Shown: positions 1-13,635, counted from the stretch's first letter. The stretch: 64,000 nucleotides of DNA from Dipylidium caninum (GCA_017562135.1 QEYB01001046.1:3968001-4032000); one strand, 5' to 3'. Notes: a model not told the origin generated them from the sequence alone. Made by a program: numbers and translations.

Positions 1-646
1 ACGTGTTCTAACCGTCCTCCTTACTACCTGGTCTCTTCGGTGGCTCATTGAAAGATACTACACGTACTTGTTGACAAGGTCAAACGCAAATCTCACCACA
101 TTGCACAACTCCTACCCACCGAAGCGATTAGCGTCGGAGAGGGTGCGTCTCAGGCGCCTCGGGAGCACCCGCGCATGTGTCCCGATTGGAGGACCACATA
201 TCCCTGAGGCCAGTTTGTAAATCAGCTGTCAAAGCTGCCACAGGTTTGGTTGGGGTTGGCGCCCACTTATGCTGAAACAATGGTAAAGGCGAGTCCTGGA
301 ACAAGGACCGCGGGCATCCTATCTTCACGCAATTGTAGCAACCTCCATTTCTAATGTTGAACCCAATTTGCATCCCCCAGTCGCGAACTGTGCATGCATG
401 ACCGACATGTTATAAGTACAACCAATTTCGGTACTAGAATGATTCTCTGAATCAGAATTTTTGCGTCTACAATTAATTAATACATCAGAAATGAATTGCA
501 GTGGTTTTAAAAATGTCAATACATTCATAAAACGCATTTCTGCGTTAAGACGTGAGAATTATAACATACATTATTTTGGTCAAATTGAAACAGTTTACAA
601 AATATACAAGTATCGAATCAAGGGCAGTAGAAAATTTTGATGCATA
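1..646. other. left-edge non-coding sequence
   Basis: No recognisable gene. Open frames here are short, overlap on both strands and lack family resemblance. The right end is the downstream flank of the minus-strand transporter gene, whose stop codon lies at 647-649. Confidence 0.5.
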
Positions 647-3600
647 TTAATGTTCAGACCCGCTCTTTTGTCCAGCCTCGAGCAATATCGCTGAAGTTAT
701 CTTTCCTCGACTTTCCGTTGTTTCGGCTTGTCTATGAGGATCCATTATACGCCGATTGATTCCTACTTCTTCCAATTCCTTCTCCTCGGCGAAACAAGAT
801 AACCAGTTCGTGACGATTTTCCAGCAGACGAAGCGACGAAGTGCTCGAAGGAGCAGGTCAATGAGGAGGGAGAGAAACATGAGAAGAGACAGTACGACAG
901 TTGTTCTTCCCAGGGTCTCAGAAGCGTTTTTGTGCAGCATTCGTTCTGTAAGATAGCCCGAGGTGGCGGGCACAGCCAGCTGGCCGAGCAAAAGGGCGAG
1001 ATAGAAACGGTGGCCATGTGAGTGGTAGACGTTAAGGCCGCTGCTCGCGGTGGCTCCTAGTCCTAAGCCGAGACCTAAAGTGGCCATCCAGGTGACTCGA
1101 TCCCTAGAGGTGCTCCAAGACTCGAATGTTGCCATACTACCCGACTGTTCGGGACGAGGATAGTAGATAAGTTGCGATGAGGTCATCTCTTTCATCATGG
1201 TGGCACAGATGAGACATACGAGGGATCCCACGGTCCGAATAAAAAGTGCTGCAATCTTGAACGATCTTTCACGTCGATTTCCGAAAAGGGATAGCAAGAA
1301 AGGTATCAGATACTAAGCAAAGTAATAAGAAATATGAGTGGAATCCCTTAAAATCCGTATACCTAAGATTGTGCATTGTTAAATACAACGGTAAAAGCCA
1401 GAGCGACCGTTGAACACATTTTATTGTTAAATAATCCTAAAGGTAAATCAAGTACTTAGGACGGCCGTTCACATACCAATGGCATAAAGGTCGGTGTAAA
1501 CGGTGTCATAATAATTCAAAAATGGAATTAGGTTATAATTCATAAGAAATGATGAGGTAAATCACAAGCATGCAAAGCAGTACAAATGATAGGCAACAAA
1601 GCATGAAATGATCAATATTGCAGGTGCATTAGTTAATCTATGGCTCGTTTAACGGTAAATGTAACTTACATTAAAATCATATACTAGTGACAGGAGCACA
1701 AATGTCTTCAAAAAACGGCTGTCCCTGTGTCGATTAAGCATGTCTCTTAATTACTTCGATTAAACTCAGAACGTTAAAATAAGAATTTATATGGGTTTAG
1801 CAGAGAAATTAGAGGGCTTGAAGTTAAGCCACTCAAAAAAAACCTATAATATAATGTCAAATTCAAAATTACACCGACAAATGCAAATACTCAGGAATAA
1901 ACAAATAAGAATTATTTAAGCATCTCTCATTACCTAGTTACCAACTACGAGAATAATCTGTTCAATTGTCGATTTTGCTGAGCAGAGTGCAAGAAATGTT
2001 GGTGAATTCCAATTCCATAGGACTTACTCGTGGCGAACTGACAACGGTGACATAGGTTGTAAGTTCCTCTTTGGAGGAAAATTGACAGCATTTTGGAGGA
2101 GGTTAATGCCCATATCTGAGTTAGAACCCAGACACAAATGACAAAGACGCCCGAGCGCATCGCCGGACCAAAATACCGTCGTAACCAGCAAGGCATCAAC
2201 CTATTGGAAAACAATATGAAAACTTTGATATGACAAAACGACAAGAGAGTAAAAAAGGCACATAATGGAGCTTTAGATCTTAAGCATAATGATTTAATAA
2301 AAACATATGTGCATTTCAAGCACAAAAGAATGATCAATTCTTATAAAGTTTGATCTCAAAGATAAGCGGTCGAGTGATTGAAGCTCCCTGTCCTACGAGA
2401 AAACAGGGAAAAAGCTATGCACAATAAATACAAAGTGGGACCTCAGTTGCGGCGTTTTAGGCAGCGCTCTATCGGAAAAATGAAATAGTCTAGCCACGAT
2501 GTATAAACAATGAGTGAGAGGTACCACACCGTAGTACACCAAAGACCACGATCTTTTCAAGTTCGTTGATCGACAGTGGCACGGCTTCAAGGGGCGGCGC
2601 CGTACTGATTATCGTAAGCATGGTAATGACATTTGCAGACCTCATATACACAAACAACAAAAAAACGACAAAACTAAGTTGGTGTTAAAACATGACGGCA
2701 TATGTGGTCGAAACTTGATCAACCGTGTGTAAAAACGATATAGTTTATTAATGTACAAGTCTAACACACAACTCTTAGGGCAAAAAAGTAAGGTAACGGA
2801 AAAAGCGTTGCATATAGGGATGAATTTTAATTTTTCAATATGGTAAGACGTCATTAGTTCGGGTAACTAGCATTTATCTCTTTCCAAGATGATGTAAACT
2901 CAGTTAACGGTAATGAAAACTTTACTTGGATTTATTTGACTGTTTTTTTATGAAACATAACCAACTAAGGAATACTGATGTATGCCAATGAAATGACTTA
3001 CTGGGGTCCAGTGAAGTGTCCTCAAAGTGAAGCTATGAATGAAGGCCCCATAAGTTGTTTCCAAACCCGCAAATAGGAAGGTAGCGGAAAGTACCCAAAA
3101 GTCCATTGGCCAAGTCACCAAGGGCCAGATCGTTGGTTCAGGAGCGTAATTTAGGTAAACTGACTGCTCGGGCGTCTCAGATATCTCATTTGCCTCTATA
3201 TCGTTAGATTCTACGTTCTTGTGGTGGAAGTGCGACGGATTGTGTCGAACTGAACGAAGGACGGCGAGATTTGGCACCGATACGCTGACATGAAATGCAG
3301 ATTTTTCACGCAAATCACTCCCCGCCTCCTTGGCACTCCAGGATACAGTTTTAGATACCATCTGAAGAGGTGGAGATTCAGTTCCGATAGGACTTTCGGC
3401 TTCATCCTGTGGATATTCGATTTCGTCTGCATAAAACAGAGACTATTAACAAAAAAAACGGAGGTTAACCAATATTCAAAAATTGATGAGGACTAACCTG
3501 TTCTCTCAACATCATCATTTGCTTCCAAGCATGAACGAATTTCGTGAGACGGATTTCCACCTTGAAGACGTCGTTGAGACATTTTAGTCGTAAAACATTC

Positions 3601-5502
3601 AAGGAGGGGACGAATATAGGGAATCAATCCCGTCAAAGGTAGTAAAATGAACCAAGCAATAACCGTCAAAAGGCCCACAGACACATAGACATATCTAACC
3701 GACTTCATGTACTGAAAGCGTATGCGTTCATCATGCCACCGACGCGGAGCCCTCCTATCCCATTTAATGTTGTAAGATGACGTAAGACGGTAAGAGTCGT
3801 TAGACCGAAGTTTTTTTTCGTTATGAGAAGCCGGAATTTCAACCAAAACAGGAGGAGAAACAACAGAATTGTTCCTCCCCAAAGGAACCGCAATCGGATT
3901 AGGTGGTTCAGACAAGTGGGCTGTTACATTTTTCGCGGATTCCGACTCGGATTCAAAAAGTGGCGGAGGCGATACTACAATTGGCGGCAAAATCAGTTCA
4001 TCGTCATGAATGTCATCGTCAACTTGTTTCATTTTGTCTGCAGTACTGCTGCCATCAGCAGTATTCATATCTTGACTTAGATGCGTTGCATCAACGAGTG
4101 ATGGCTTCTTCATTTCACCATCTTTCGCAACATCCAATATTTTGGAATCCTCTGAAATAGCAAGTCTGACATCATCATCAGCTAATTTCATTTTCGCTGC
4201 AGTGTTGCTACCGTCCGCCGACTTACTATCCTGATTCAAGTGTTCGGCATCCACAACGGAAGGTTTCATGGGAGCATCCACCGTATAGGTAATACTTAGG
4301 TCTGTGTTCATGGTATCGCTGAGGATTTTTGACTCATCCTTCTCTTTTTCAAATAAAGCCGTGGAAAATGTTGTATAGTTCTCATAAATGGCAGTTAGCC
4401 TCTCCGCAGCAGATATCAATAGTGAAGACAGATTTCCAGCACGACCTTGTAATGAGTTTGGTGTGTATATCACTGGCGGTTGGCTACTCAAATCACTTGA
4501 ATAAGGTAAAGTCTGAAGCATTTGAGTAGGCTGAAAACCCTCAGTTATTGCAAAGTCATCATCCTCCAGGGAACGTGGGGTGCGCAAAACGGTGTTCGTG
4601 ACCGAAGCATGCAGGGCAGATTCATTTCATTGACTATTGGTACAATAGCAGAGCCATTCTTAAATTGATTATCAGAAGTAAGTGGAATAAAAAGGACTGG
4701 CGTTAAAGCACAGCCAATCAAACTGCAGAAAACAAGAAGTTGATAGATGCGTTTCGGCGATGTGGAGTATCTAGTAACATAAGCAAGACAACCTACAAGA
4801 TATAGAAAACAATGATATCCAATGTGGTGCCAAATATTCGGGGCATTGATATTACGAAAGATAAAAAATGAAATCTAGCAAAGCTATAGCAGAATAAAAT
4901 TTAGAAGAAAACTGCGAAGGAATATAGAGCATTAAACATAACAAACTCCTAATATAAGCACAAGAACATACGACAAGGTACTTGGCAAAATAAGTGGCAA
5001 CAACAGTACGACTGAGAAGTGAAATGAAACCATTTACGTAGCGTCAAATACAAAGATCCAAAACCTTAGATTATTAACTCCACCTTGAGCAGCCACCACA
5101 ATAAATCCTCCTTGAAATGCAAAGGCAGCCATGAGCCACCAGAGATGATGGGAAAAGGCGACACCAAAGTTGACAAGGGCGAGTCCAACAAGGCCGAAAC
5201 CGATAAGACAGCCACAATGTTTGTGCTCACCTTCCAGAAGGGCAACGGATAAAAGCCAACCACCCATGGCGCCAACAGAACGACCGGTAAAAATTAGAGC
5301 TATTTCATCTTCCCATGTATAAGCAATCTCTTCGAGAAACATCACGGAAGGACCGGACACCGAAACGGACAGGCCCTAACATCTAAAGTAATTATAGTAC
5401 AGCGCTTACCATAACAGTGAAAGTGATGATAAAAGAACATAACGCATAAAGTGACAGCTTAGTTGGAAGATTGTCTTGTGCGAAAACACACTTGGGAGCC
5501 AT
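647..5502 (-). CDS. MFSD4/NaGLT1-like major facilitator transporter
   Basis: Multi-pass membrane transporter of the major facilitator superfamily, closest by eye to the MFSD4 / sodium-dependent glucose transporter 1 group. Exons in transcript order: 5410-5502, 5038-5375, 3498-4770, 3002-3426, 2028-2200 and 647-1312. The first intron is 34 nt. Family-like signatures are GLSVSVSGPS then IFTGRSVGAMGG after TM1, NNLRFW after TM4, ETTYGAFIHSF in TM7, VFWSGDALGRL in TM8 and glycine-rich TM10 (GLGLGLGAT). The start at 5502 is chosen because it directly precedes TM1; an in-frame ATG at 5590-5592 is possible. Odd points: exon 3 encodes an unusually long loop of roughly 290 residues between TM5 and TM6 with an internal repeat. 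Exon 3 is also out of phase by one base: the frame entering at 4770 reaches a stop near 4557, and the downstream frame opens only after about 4633. The 2028-2200 to 647-1312 junction is not phase-resolved, so a small exon may be missing. Substrate is unknown; sugar transport is only a family inference. Confidence 0.8.
4009..4263 (-). repeat. internal protein repeat in transporter loop
   Basis: Two copies of a 32-residue segment lie 53 codons apart within the large loop of the transporter (4168-4263 and 4009-4104). Both follow the pattern PS(V)VDA-HL-QD---ADGS-TA-KMK--DDD, about 70% identical. The loop is acidic and Ser/Thr-rich, consistent with a disordered, expanding hydrophilic segment. Confidence 0.7.
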
Positions 5503-7237
5503 CGAAAAAAGATACCAAACACGACGGCGAGGATAATTTTGTGCCAGAGAGGGGGGAGGGGGAACGGAGAATTCTAACGAGCTAGCATACATTTAATTGA
5601 TATAAACAAATTTTTGCAAAAAATTTAATTAACTGTGTTGCTAAAACGCAGATATATCTTTGCCAATTAGCCAAGGATCAATTAAAAATATTTTTAGTTA
5701 AGCGTTTCAAGAAATGATAGAAGGAACAAAGAATTGTAGATCAAGAATAGTATATTTTGTACTGCCACTTAGTTATGGACAGCGCCATTTAAAAGGGTTT
5801 GATGATGCTCATGAAATTAACATCGAATTATATACACTGCCGCAATTGAGGACGAAAACTAGAATTATTTACCTTCAGCCCTCTTTTAATACGCTTCTTA
5901 CATTAACATTTCCTAGCAATAAAATTTTCGGCCTTTGACACGATTCAAATCTTCTCTTGTTCATCACATGTCAGATGTGTTTGGCCTGATGTGGGCCCTG
6001 ATTTGACATTTATATGATCTATTATTTATTCCAACAAACGTTGCCAAGTCGAAGAACATTGTAGTGAAACAGTTTTGACATGGATTAGAAGTTGTACAAT
6101 AGTTAGAACACCATAGCATTTAACAAATTTTGAGCCTACAGCAGTCCGGAACATCCTTTAAAACCATGCAATCTAGGTGGTCGAAAAAATTTGCCACCAA
6201 AGACACAGACTTATTGGTGGATAATGCGAATGCATTCATAATAATTCGAGAAGCGTTGTCGCACCAAAGTCCGACGAAGATGTCTTTCGTTGCGAATTTC
6301 CTTTATAAAATGAGGGTTCAGCTCATTAATCTACACGTTTTCCAGGAGCGTGATCGATCAATTATACTATTACAATAATAAATCTGTTACGTCGGACAAA
6401 TCACGTAACAAATACTCAATTGCCTATTAAACATTTCCGAATCACCACCTCGTTAGGCGCTTTACGAAAGTGATAGATCATTTAAAAGCCCTATCTATTT
6501 TATTTTAATCTCCCCTGGTCAAGTTGTCCTCAGTGGATAGCATTAGGTGTGATTAAACTATCGCTGATCAATGATTAATTCAATCATTTTCTAGATCACT
6601 CAGCAGTTCTCCTGAATTTGTGATATATTACAAGGTTGTCAGGGACTATAAAAAGCAGCTTCTGAGACAAGTTGATTTCAAAAAACCTGGACTTATCAGT
6701 TGCGTCCTAAGAAATTAACATCGGATTCCCTTGATTCGATGTGGTCCTCTTTAGGCTCTTAGTTTCCTATGTGTTGTACTTAAGTAAAGAAGTTGTTCTC
6801 TTAGCTATATGTATGTGGCGTCCGGAAGGCACCTTTTGGGGCTTAGAGTCCTTAAATGAGTTTTGGTAAAAGTACACGCGTGAAGCCTCCGATGGCAGAT
6901 TTCGAATTAATCCTAGACATGCTTTTAGGCACCCAGTACTATCACAAAGTCATTGCTTACAGGTGTTAGGAATCTGACTCTCTTGTAATGTTTATCAGCA
7001 TAGTTGGTGTTTCGAATTGTGATATCTCGGTATTCATGAGATATGAAGGGAAATAACGACAAAGGTAATAACTGCATCAATTAACATTTTATAAAAAATT
7101 GTTTTTCAAGACTATGTTACAGAAGTAACTATTTAAAGTACCCTGCGGACTGTAACAATATTGCTGAAAACTTTCGCGTTTACCTTGACTTGGTGAAGAG
7201 CCTCGAAGGTCGAGCGATTTTGTTATATCTCTTGCAA
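5503..7237. other. intergenic region between transporter and GEMIN2
   Basis: AT-rich divergent intergenic DNA between the minus-strand transporter and plus-strand GEMIN2, so both promoters should lie here. An open frame at about 6130-6378 (plus; LLVDNANAFIIIREALSHQ) could be an exon but has no family resemblance and no clear splice pair. No other gene is seen. Confidence 0.4.
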
Positions 7238-8705
7238 ATGCTCTCAGGGCACACTTATGATGGAAGCGATATTTCCTTTTCTACTTCTTCATCTGAGGAA
7301 GAGCTTATGCAACAAGCACTTCCGGTCGACGACTATGGCGGCACCAGACCTCCAGATGTGTCCAAGATATTTTTATGTCCGAACGAATATTTGCGTTATG
7401 TTAGGTAAAGACTTCGTTTTATGTCTACCAGCTGAAGGCTAGAAGCGGCGAAACTCCCACAAACACTTACATCACCCCTGTGTTTGAGTGATAGAGGAAA
7501 AGTAATCGTTTTTGCATTTCCACACAGGCAACTAGGTGGAGTTTCATGAAGCACCGAAACAATCAATCCCTTCCCAGGATGTCTCCACAGATTGGAAGCA
7601 TATACAGGCAAAAAGATTTACCGAGTCTCAAGCGGTATGACTAGTCTTTTTTAAACCTTATATTCAGGAGTTCGATTACCTGGTTCGGCAACTTTATCCC
7701 TCTAGGAAATTTGAGTCGTCCGCTGTACGTCAAACCGTGTTAAAAACTATGAATTCCAAATTATTTTTGCAACGTGAAGATCTGGCTCTGTGAATTCACT
7801 TCTTGTACTAACTTCTAAGTGGTCGTTTTTTAGAAGCAGCTTGTCACTGCACTCTCAAGTGGTAGTCGCATTGACTGGCTCGTGAGTAATCCGCCATTAC
7901 TTTCACATTTTGTCGGGTTATCTCAGGTTTGTTTCACTTATTCACTAATGAGCTCAGACCAATATTTCTATTTTACTCGAAGCTCTCATCCCAGCCTGCT
8001 CGCCCAAAATATGGAATGGTGCTCTGGTAGGTACATTTTTAGCTGTCTAATTCTTTTATTGATGTGAAATGAGTAGTAACAATTATTTCATCATAGCAAC
8101 CATGGGTATATGGGGCCTTACTCGCTCTTGAACGTCCCCTCCTTCCAGATACTTGCTTCACTCTCCGGCAAATAGGAAAGAAGTTTCGTAAGCACTTTAA
8201 GGTAATACCATGTTCCAGATTCGCTATTCTTGACCACTATTACGGAAAGTCGCACAAAATAATTCTTAAAGTTGCTTTCCGCTTTTATTCGTGCGTTACG
8301 TGAATCTATTGCACAATCTGAAAGTATATGTTTGATAGTTTGGTAAAACCTTAATATACATACATACGTACATTTTCATGCTTAGGTTTGTCCTCGTTCA
8401 TGGAACCATTACATGGTTTCGGGTGAATTTTTCATGGGCATATGTACGCGGTCGGTATGATACTGTAATTTGGTGAATTTCTTTAATTGAGCGGAATATT
8501 ACACCGTTCCCATTTGCTCCCGCAGTTTATAAAAAACGCCTATTTTCTTAGTTTTGCTGTACTTTTTTGCCTTGACTGAAATCTTCCTCCGTTACAGCGT
8601 GAATCTCCGAACGATAAATGGCGTGGAGACAAACCCTTGGGCTATTTAATTGTCACAATCATTGGCATTGTCTTTGGCCAGCGAGATCTCCTTGAAGACG
8701 TATAG
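7238..8705 (+). CDS. GEMIN2: Gemin2 (SMN-interacting protein 1)
   Basis: Core component of the SMN complex, which loads the Sm ring onto spliceosomal snRNAs in the cytoplasm; Gemin2 holds the Sm pentamer. Eight exons: 7238-7404, 7438-7501, 7536-7634, 7668-7724, 7834-7926, 7958-8026, 8097-8201, 8598-8705. All phases agree and the spliced frame gives 253 aa (human about 280). Matches to family blocks are NEYLRYVR+LEAAKLP (human EYLRRVQIEAAQCP), IDWLVSNPPLLSHFVGLSQ (human [20 protein letters not shown]), WVYGALLALERPLLPD (human WLYALLACLEKPLLPE) and the C-terminal GQRDLLED. Four consecutive introns are 33, 34, 33 and (between exons 5 and 6) 31 nt. The start at 7238 places the first residues where the human protein begins relative to the EELM...LPV block. 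The 7724/7834 junction uses GTACGT and is the least certain. SNRPG, a Sm-ring subunit, lies in the same window but 48 kb away. Confidence 0.88.
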
Positions 8706-9099
8706 ATCTGCCTTTGTGACCCATATTACGTAGGTTATTTTGTCATTAATTAAATTGAGCACACGTTTTGCTCCAATGCTCTTCGTGTGACTTACTGTTA
8801 ATTGAGTACATGGTGATCATAATAATGTAAAATATTTAGTAGCTCAAATATCCTCTTCTCTCTATCGGGAGCAATGCATTATAGGTTTAACCACTTCGTT
8901 TTTCGCCATGGTTTTGTTAAAATGTTTGTTTGAATTACTGTTGAAATGTAATTTTTGGCATATCGGTAGGCTGGCTGATACCACGTCCGGATGTGAGTAA
9001 GTCTATTATCCGTTTGAATTCCGACCGTCTTGTTGGTAGTTGATTCCTATTGGGCTTGACACATTTTCCATTAAATGGGGCTAATTTAACCACTTTCAA

Positions 9100-9394
9100 A
9101 TGCTTGCCTTCCTCGAGTTCACTGGGAAGATGCCTTTATTAGATGCATCTGTTAATTATTCGCTATTACTTTCAATTTATATAGTTTTTGCAACGGCTAT
9201 TAAAAACTTGCTTGCTTGTCATATGCGAGGTCCCCAGTACGCCTTCTCATAAGTTATCCCCGTTGTCAAAATTTGTATGTACTCTACTATCTGCGACACC
9301 AGTTATTTGGATTTTGTTATTCTTCATTCTGTATTATTGTAGTGCGAGGATTGGACGTTTGGTTTATAGTACGAAACGTTTCCGATCTGGTTAG
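9100..9394 (+). other. possible exons of a small multi-pass membrane protein
   Basis: From an ATG at 9100 the frame reads a hydrophobic segment (SVNYSLLLSIYIVFATAIKN) and ends near 9250. An overlapping frame shifted by one base continues with TPSHKLSPLSKF followed by a strong membrane segment (LLSATPVIWILLFFILYY). Joined, the two would resemble a two-helix hairpin around a Ser-His-Lys loop, faintly like the N-terminal half of PIG-F. No matching C-terminal exon was found. A one-base error in the run of five A at about 9210 or an unseen intron could explain the shift. The call is tentative. Confidence 0.22.
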
Positions 9395-12300
9395 ACCATA
9401 CTTTGAGTTACGTTTCATTCAGACTCTGACTGTGGCTTCCCGTCCTTTTTGCACTCTCATAATCAACATTATTTTTTTATATGCTGTGATTTAGGATGCA
9501 GTTCTAGTAGTATTATCCTCAACAGAAGATATGGAAAGGTAGAGTCTGTTTTGGGATTTTACAAGCGTAGATCAAGGCATCTTGGGCCCCTCCCCTCCAA
9601 ACTTTATTGTACGAGCTCTGTTTCACCATGAAAATGCGTAATCGAAGTATAGAGGCAACAATGAGGGAAATATCCGTGATTGTAATGGTAGGTATGGTAG
9701 ATCACTAGGGCTTCGTATAGGAAATAGCACACGCACTTGAAGGGAGATGTGTTACATTCTTCTTATCGGAAAGCAAAGGAATCGTGATGAGGCGTTTGTG
9801 GAATGGTTGATAGTCTGCAAAAATCACTTGATGGTCTGCATTTGAGTGATGAGTGTTTGACGAGTAACGGATAGTCGTCGGGTTAAGCGGTACTGATGTT
9901 ACATTCGGAAAGGGACTACGCAAACTCCACCTTGCCAAAGCTACAATGGACTAGCTTGACAATAAGCGAGAGAAATAAAATCAATTAGACGGAATAGGAC
10001 TGTGCCGAAAGGTGGGTTTGTTACTTTTGCCCACATTCAGAAATTGTGGGCGGTTGACAAGGCTGCTGTCTTTCGCCGAAATGACCGTCACTAAACCAAA
10101 AGGGAACATCGATGTCGGATAAAACGCACTTTTAAAGCTCCGCCTGCCCAAATTATACCGCATTTTCACTTATTTGAAATGTGTATTCCTATTCGGGGAT
10201 TTCGTACGTGTAAAATATGCGTCCACCCACTCTAGCCTTTCATTGGCAGGGGAACCAAATTGTGCCTACTTTATTCTAAAAACATTAGTTCATAAGAGTA
10301 ATAAAAGATGGACCCCGTAGCGATTTTGAAGGCACTCCATCCATGGTAACAGACGCTCTCACGACATGCTCGGGTCTCATCTGTCTGCCATTCATTAGGA
10401 AGCTGGTCTATAATTTGAAATCACTCACGATATAAGCGGTTGAGAAGGGTTCTTGGAGGCGGTCTGAAGCGAGTAAAGTTGAGGAGTCCGTTTGTCTACT
10501 CGGCCGAAATTAGTGTGCTATTGAAATAGCTGCCTTAACGGCCTTTCGAAGACGCTGTGCTGCGTCGAGTTGTCACCTCGGCGGTGGATGTTTCATTGTA
10601 TTTCGAGGATTGCGAAAGTGCCGTATGTAAGAACCTCGTAACACGTGTGACGCCCTAGTCGGTTGCAGTGTAAATGCGATTACATTGAGGCCTATCAGGG
10701 GTGTCGCAACGTTCTTGGTTCGGTAGATCGTTGCACGTGTGAAGTTCGTAGCCTTAAAGGAAGGTGGAACCGCGTCTCATGGAAGCAACTCATATAGTGT
10801 GCCTAAAGCTGGGTCGTCTTTTTCATTGCTCGGTTTTTGCCAATGAAGCCATAACTTTTCGCTCTGTTCACCGCAGCAGTCTTTAATGCGGTAGCAACCA
10901 CCGGGTGGTTAGACATGGACGTTCGAAATGTGCGCGATAGACGCCGTGTCATCCAGTTCCTGGTACCCTCCATATGCTGTTTATGTGGCGTCATGGAAAT
11001 GGTACGGAAAGTTCATATTACGTACACTGTGGATACCATCTGACATTTTGCTTTGTTTAAAAATATGCTATCAGAGGACAGGAGTGGTGTATAAGGTGAG
11101 AAGGGATTTATCGACATCACTATAAAGCGGAAACACCGCAGGGAGAGTGCCGTCCTCCTTTGAAACAAGAGCAGTCGGAGATGGAAAATGCCGAGTTTGG
11201 GGTCGAGCGCTGCTAAGGCCAAAGGACTTTAGGCCGCTGAGCTCACCCTACCGCCTGTGTGGAGATGAGGCGTTTCATTAAGCGGCCTCAACAGCACCCC
11301 CGTTGGCCGTCGGCTCGTGGTCCGCTCTGCGATGCCCTCTACTCCCTTACCTCTTTCTACCCCAGGTAGTAAAGGTCGCACTCAGCAGAAAGTTGAGACA
11401 TGAGCCAAGGTGACCTCCTTCGGGATGTCCTCCACCAACGCACTCACCTGTCCTCAGCATCAGAATGGAGCGGAGGTCGTGAGCCGTGAACTAATACCAA
11501 AAAAGTATTATGGTCTAATGGAGACGATACGGCTAGCGTGAGGCCTTATCACGCAGTTAACGCCTGCGTGGACATGACTGTGACAACAACAAAAAAGGTG
11601 TCAGCGGTCGTGTTTACGGCCCCTTTTATGAATTCCACTAGTAGAGGGGTCAACCCTTCCAGAATAGCGTGTGTTAAAGAGTCTTGTGGGATGATGATTT
11701 GCAATGCCTTCCCCGTGTGCAACATTGTGTGTGCGGTGCTGGGTGATGTGTTGAGGGTAGTCGAGAAGTCTGTGTAAGTTCACCCGCGTAATTTATTTAG
11801 TGAACTCAAGTAACGGTCTATTACCCATTGCTATTGCGTCCCTTCACCAGAAAAGCAACAAGAGAAGAATCCAAAGAAACGTTTCGTTTGGTAGGCAGAC
11901 CTCTACATTCACCTGTAGCTTTCATATAATCATGTCTGTTGCGCAACCCGTGGGTTCTTCACTCTCCATCATTGTAAAAGCATTCTTCCTGTGGCATGCG
12001 ATGGTAGTAAACATTCTTCCACTCTCGTGCCACGTGTTACAACCTCAGAGAAGGGTTGGAGTGCAAACAATACTTGTTTCTGACCTACTCAAAGGCGGTC
12101 GTTCATCAAGGGGCATCTGGGAGATGGAGGGGGGGAGAAGGGGGTGTGGTCCCCCACCGACACCTTTGGACAGGGAATGCAGGCCTCATCGTGGAGAAAG
12201 GTAGGGCGGTGAAAATCCCTCACCTCCGCGTATCTGGACAGTCATTGCTCACACATGCAGTGTTGCCGTGTGAGACTGTTTATAACAAAGTGAAGGAAAA

Positions 12301-13635
12301 AGTTAATTTAGAAAAGGGGATTTTGGCTTATTGTCTTAGGGTTTCCATGGTGGGCGAAACTTTAACAGTTTCGCTGTACATGGGAGGGGAGAGGAGCCCT
12401 TTTGCTTATCTCCATTTCAGTCATTTCCATATTCCTAGAGAAAGTTAGTGTTTCCACTCCTGATGAGGTGGAGAAACCTATTGAGAGGATCGGCTGCATT
12501 CACTCGAGTCTGGGAATAAGCCAGAGGAGCAAGGGTTCCTGTGGTTGGTGTTTCAAACAGGCAGAGGGTCCGCAGCACACTCACAGCCTCGTTCTATTCT
12601 CCTCCTAATGTGGGTGTTGTTTTTTATAAGGCAATTCCTTGATGGCATATGCTAATCACATGTTTTGTGCAAGAACTAAGTTCTCCCTATATCCAAAACA
12701 GACCGCGATAACAACGCCGTATATTCCCATGAATCACGCGTAGACATAGCCTAACAACCACATTTCTGCGTCTGATAAAATAAGCGCTTCCATGTCTCTG
12801 GGTCTCGTCCGGTCTCTCAAAGCCTTCACTCAACACCTCGGCTGGCGAGTTATGGCGAATTGCCGCCGCAAAAGGTATTCTTGAGGGATGAGGCACCGGG
12901 GCCTCTCTCACACCGCGTAGGTGCAAGTGAAGTGAAGTGAACGTGAAATGGGAAAGGCGTGTTCCTCCTCGAGCTAAAACACGAGGGTAGTGTGTGCTTT
13001 TGCGCATTTCGCGGTGGGAGCCTATCGTTGCACCGCGAAATAGCCCGGTCGAGACGGCGCCCGAGGTCATGGACGCCTTAGGAACATGTCGGAGCACTAC
13101 TCTCGCAGGGCAAATTACCATTTAGCGTTTGGTGGGGTCTGCGCTGTGGACGTCCTAACTTCACTTTTCTCCAGAATTTCCTATGAATTGCAGAGTGGGT
13201 GATGAGAACGTAGCGATTACGAGAGAGAAGGTCGGAGTGAGTACGTCACCAGATTTCATTATGCATGCGAGGAAGTGGGAACGGCATATTATGGCTGAAT
13301 TTTGCGAGTATCCCAGTGACGGCTAATTAAATCGGAAAAGGGGTGAAGTGGCGGGCCGGAGTGAGTTAGAAGGCAGCACGAAGACCACTCCACTGTCGAA
13401 ACGAGGAAGGCGCGATTCCGTCCTAGCCGATGGCCTTTATGACATCAGCCTTGCAGTGGTGAAATAAATTCGCCAACATTTCCTGTTACACTAACGGCCC
13501 CACGACTCGAAGTAACGCAAAATTTTCTTCACGTCGCTTAGGTTACGAATGTCCGCAAGTTTTGCCCTCGTCCACAGAAAAAGACGAATTTGCTCGAACA
13601 CAATCTAAGCGATTGGAAAAAGCTATGTAGATGGA

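Noticed and set aside
2393..2650. Additional transporter exon (TIISTAPPLEAVPLSINELEK...)
   Set aside because: The exon at 3002-3426 joins directly in phase to 2028-2200, recreating WTP|VDALLVTTVFW; the candidate breaks phase and has no family match.
12687..13121. 144-codon minus-strand frame in the GC-rich interval
   Set aside because: No splice partners, no motif, and long chance frames are expected in GC-rich DNA.
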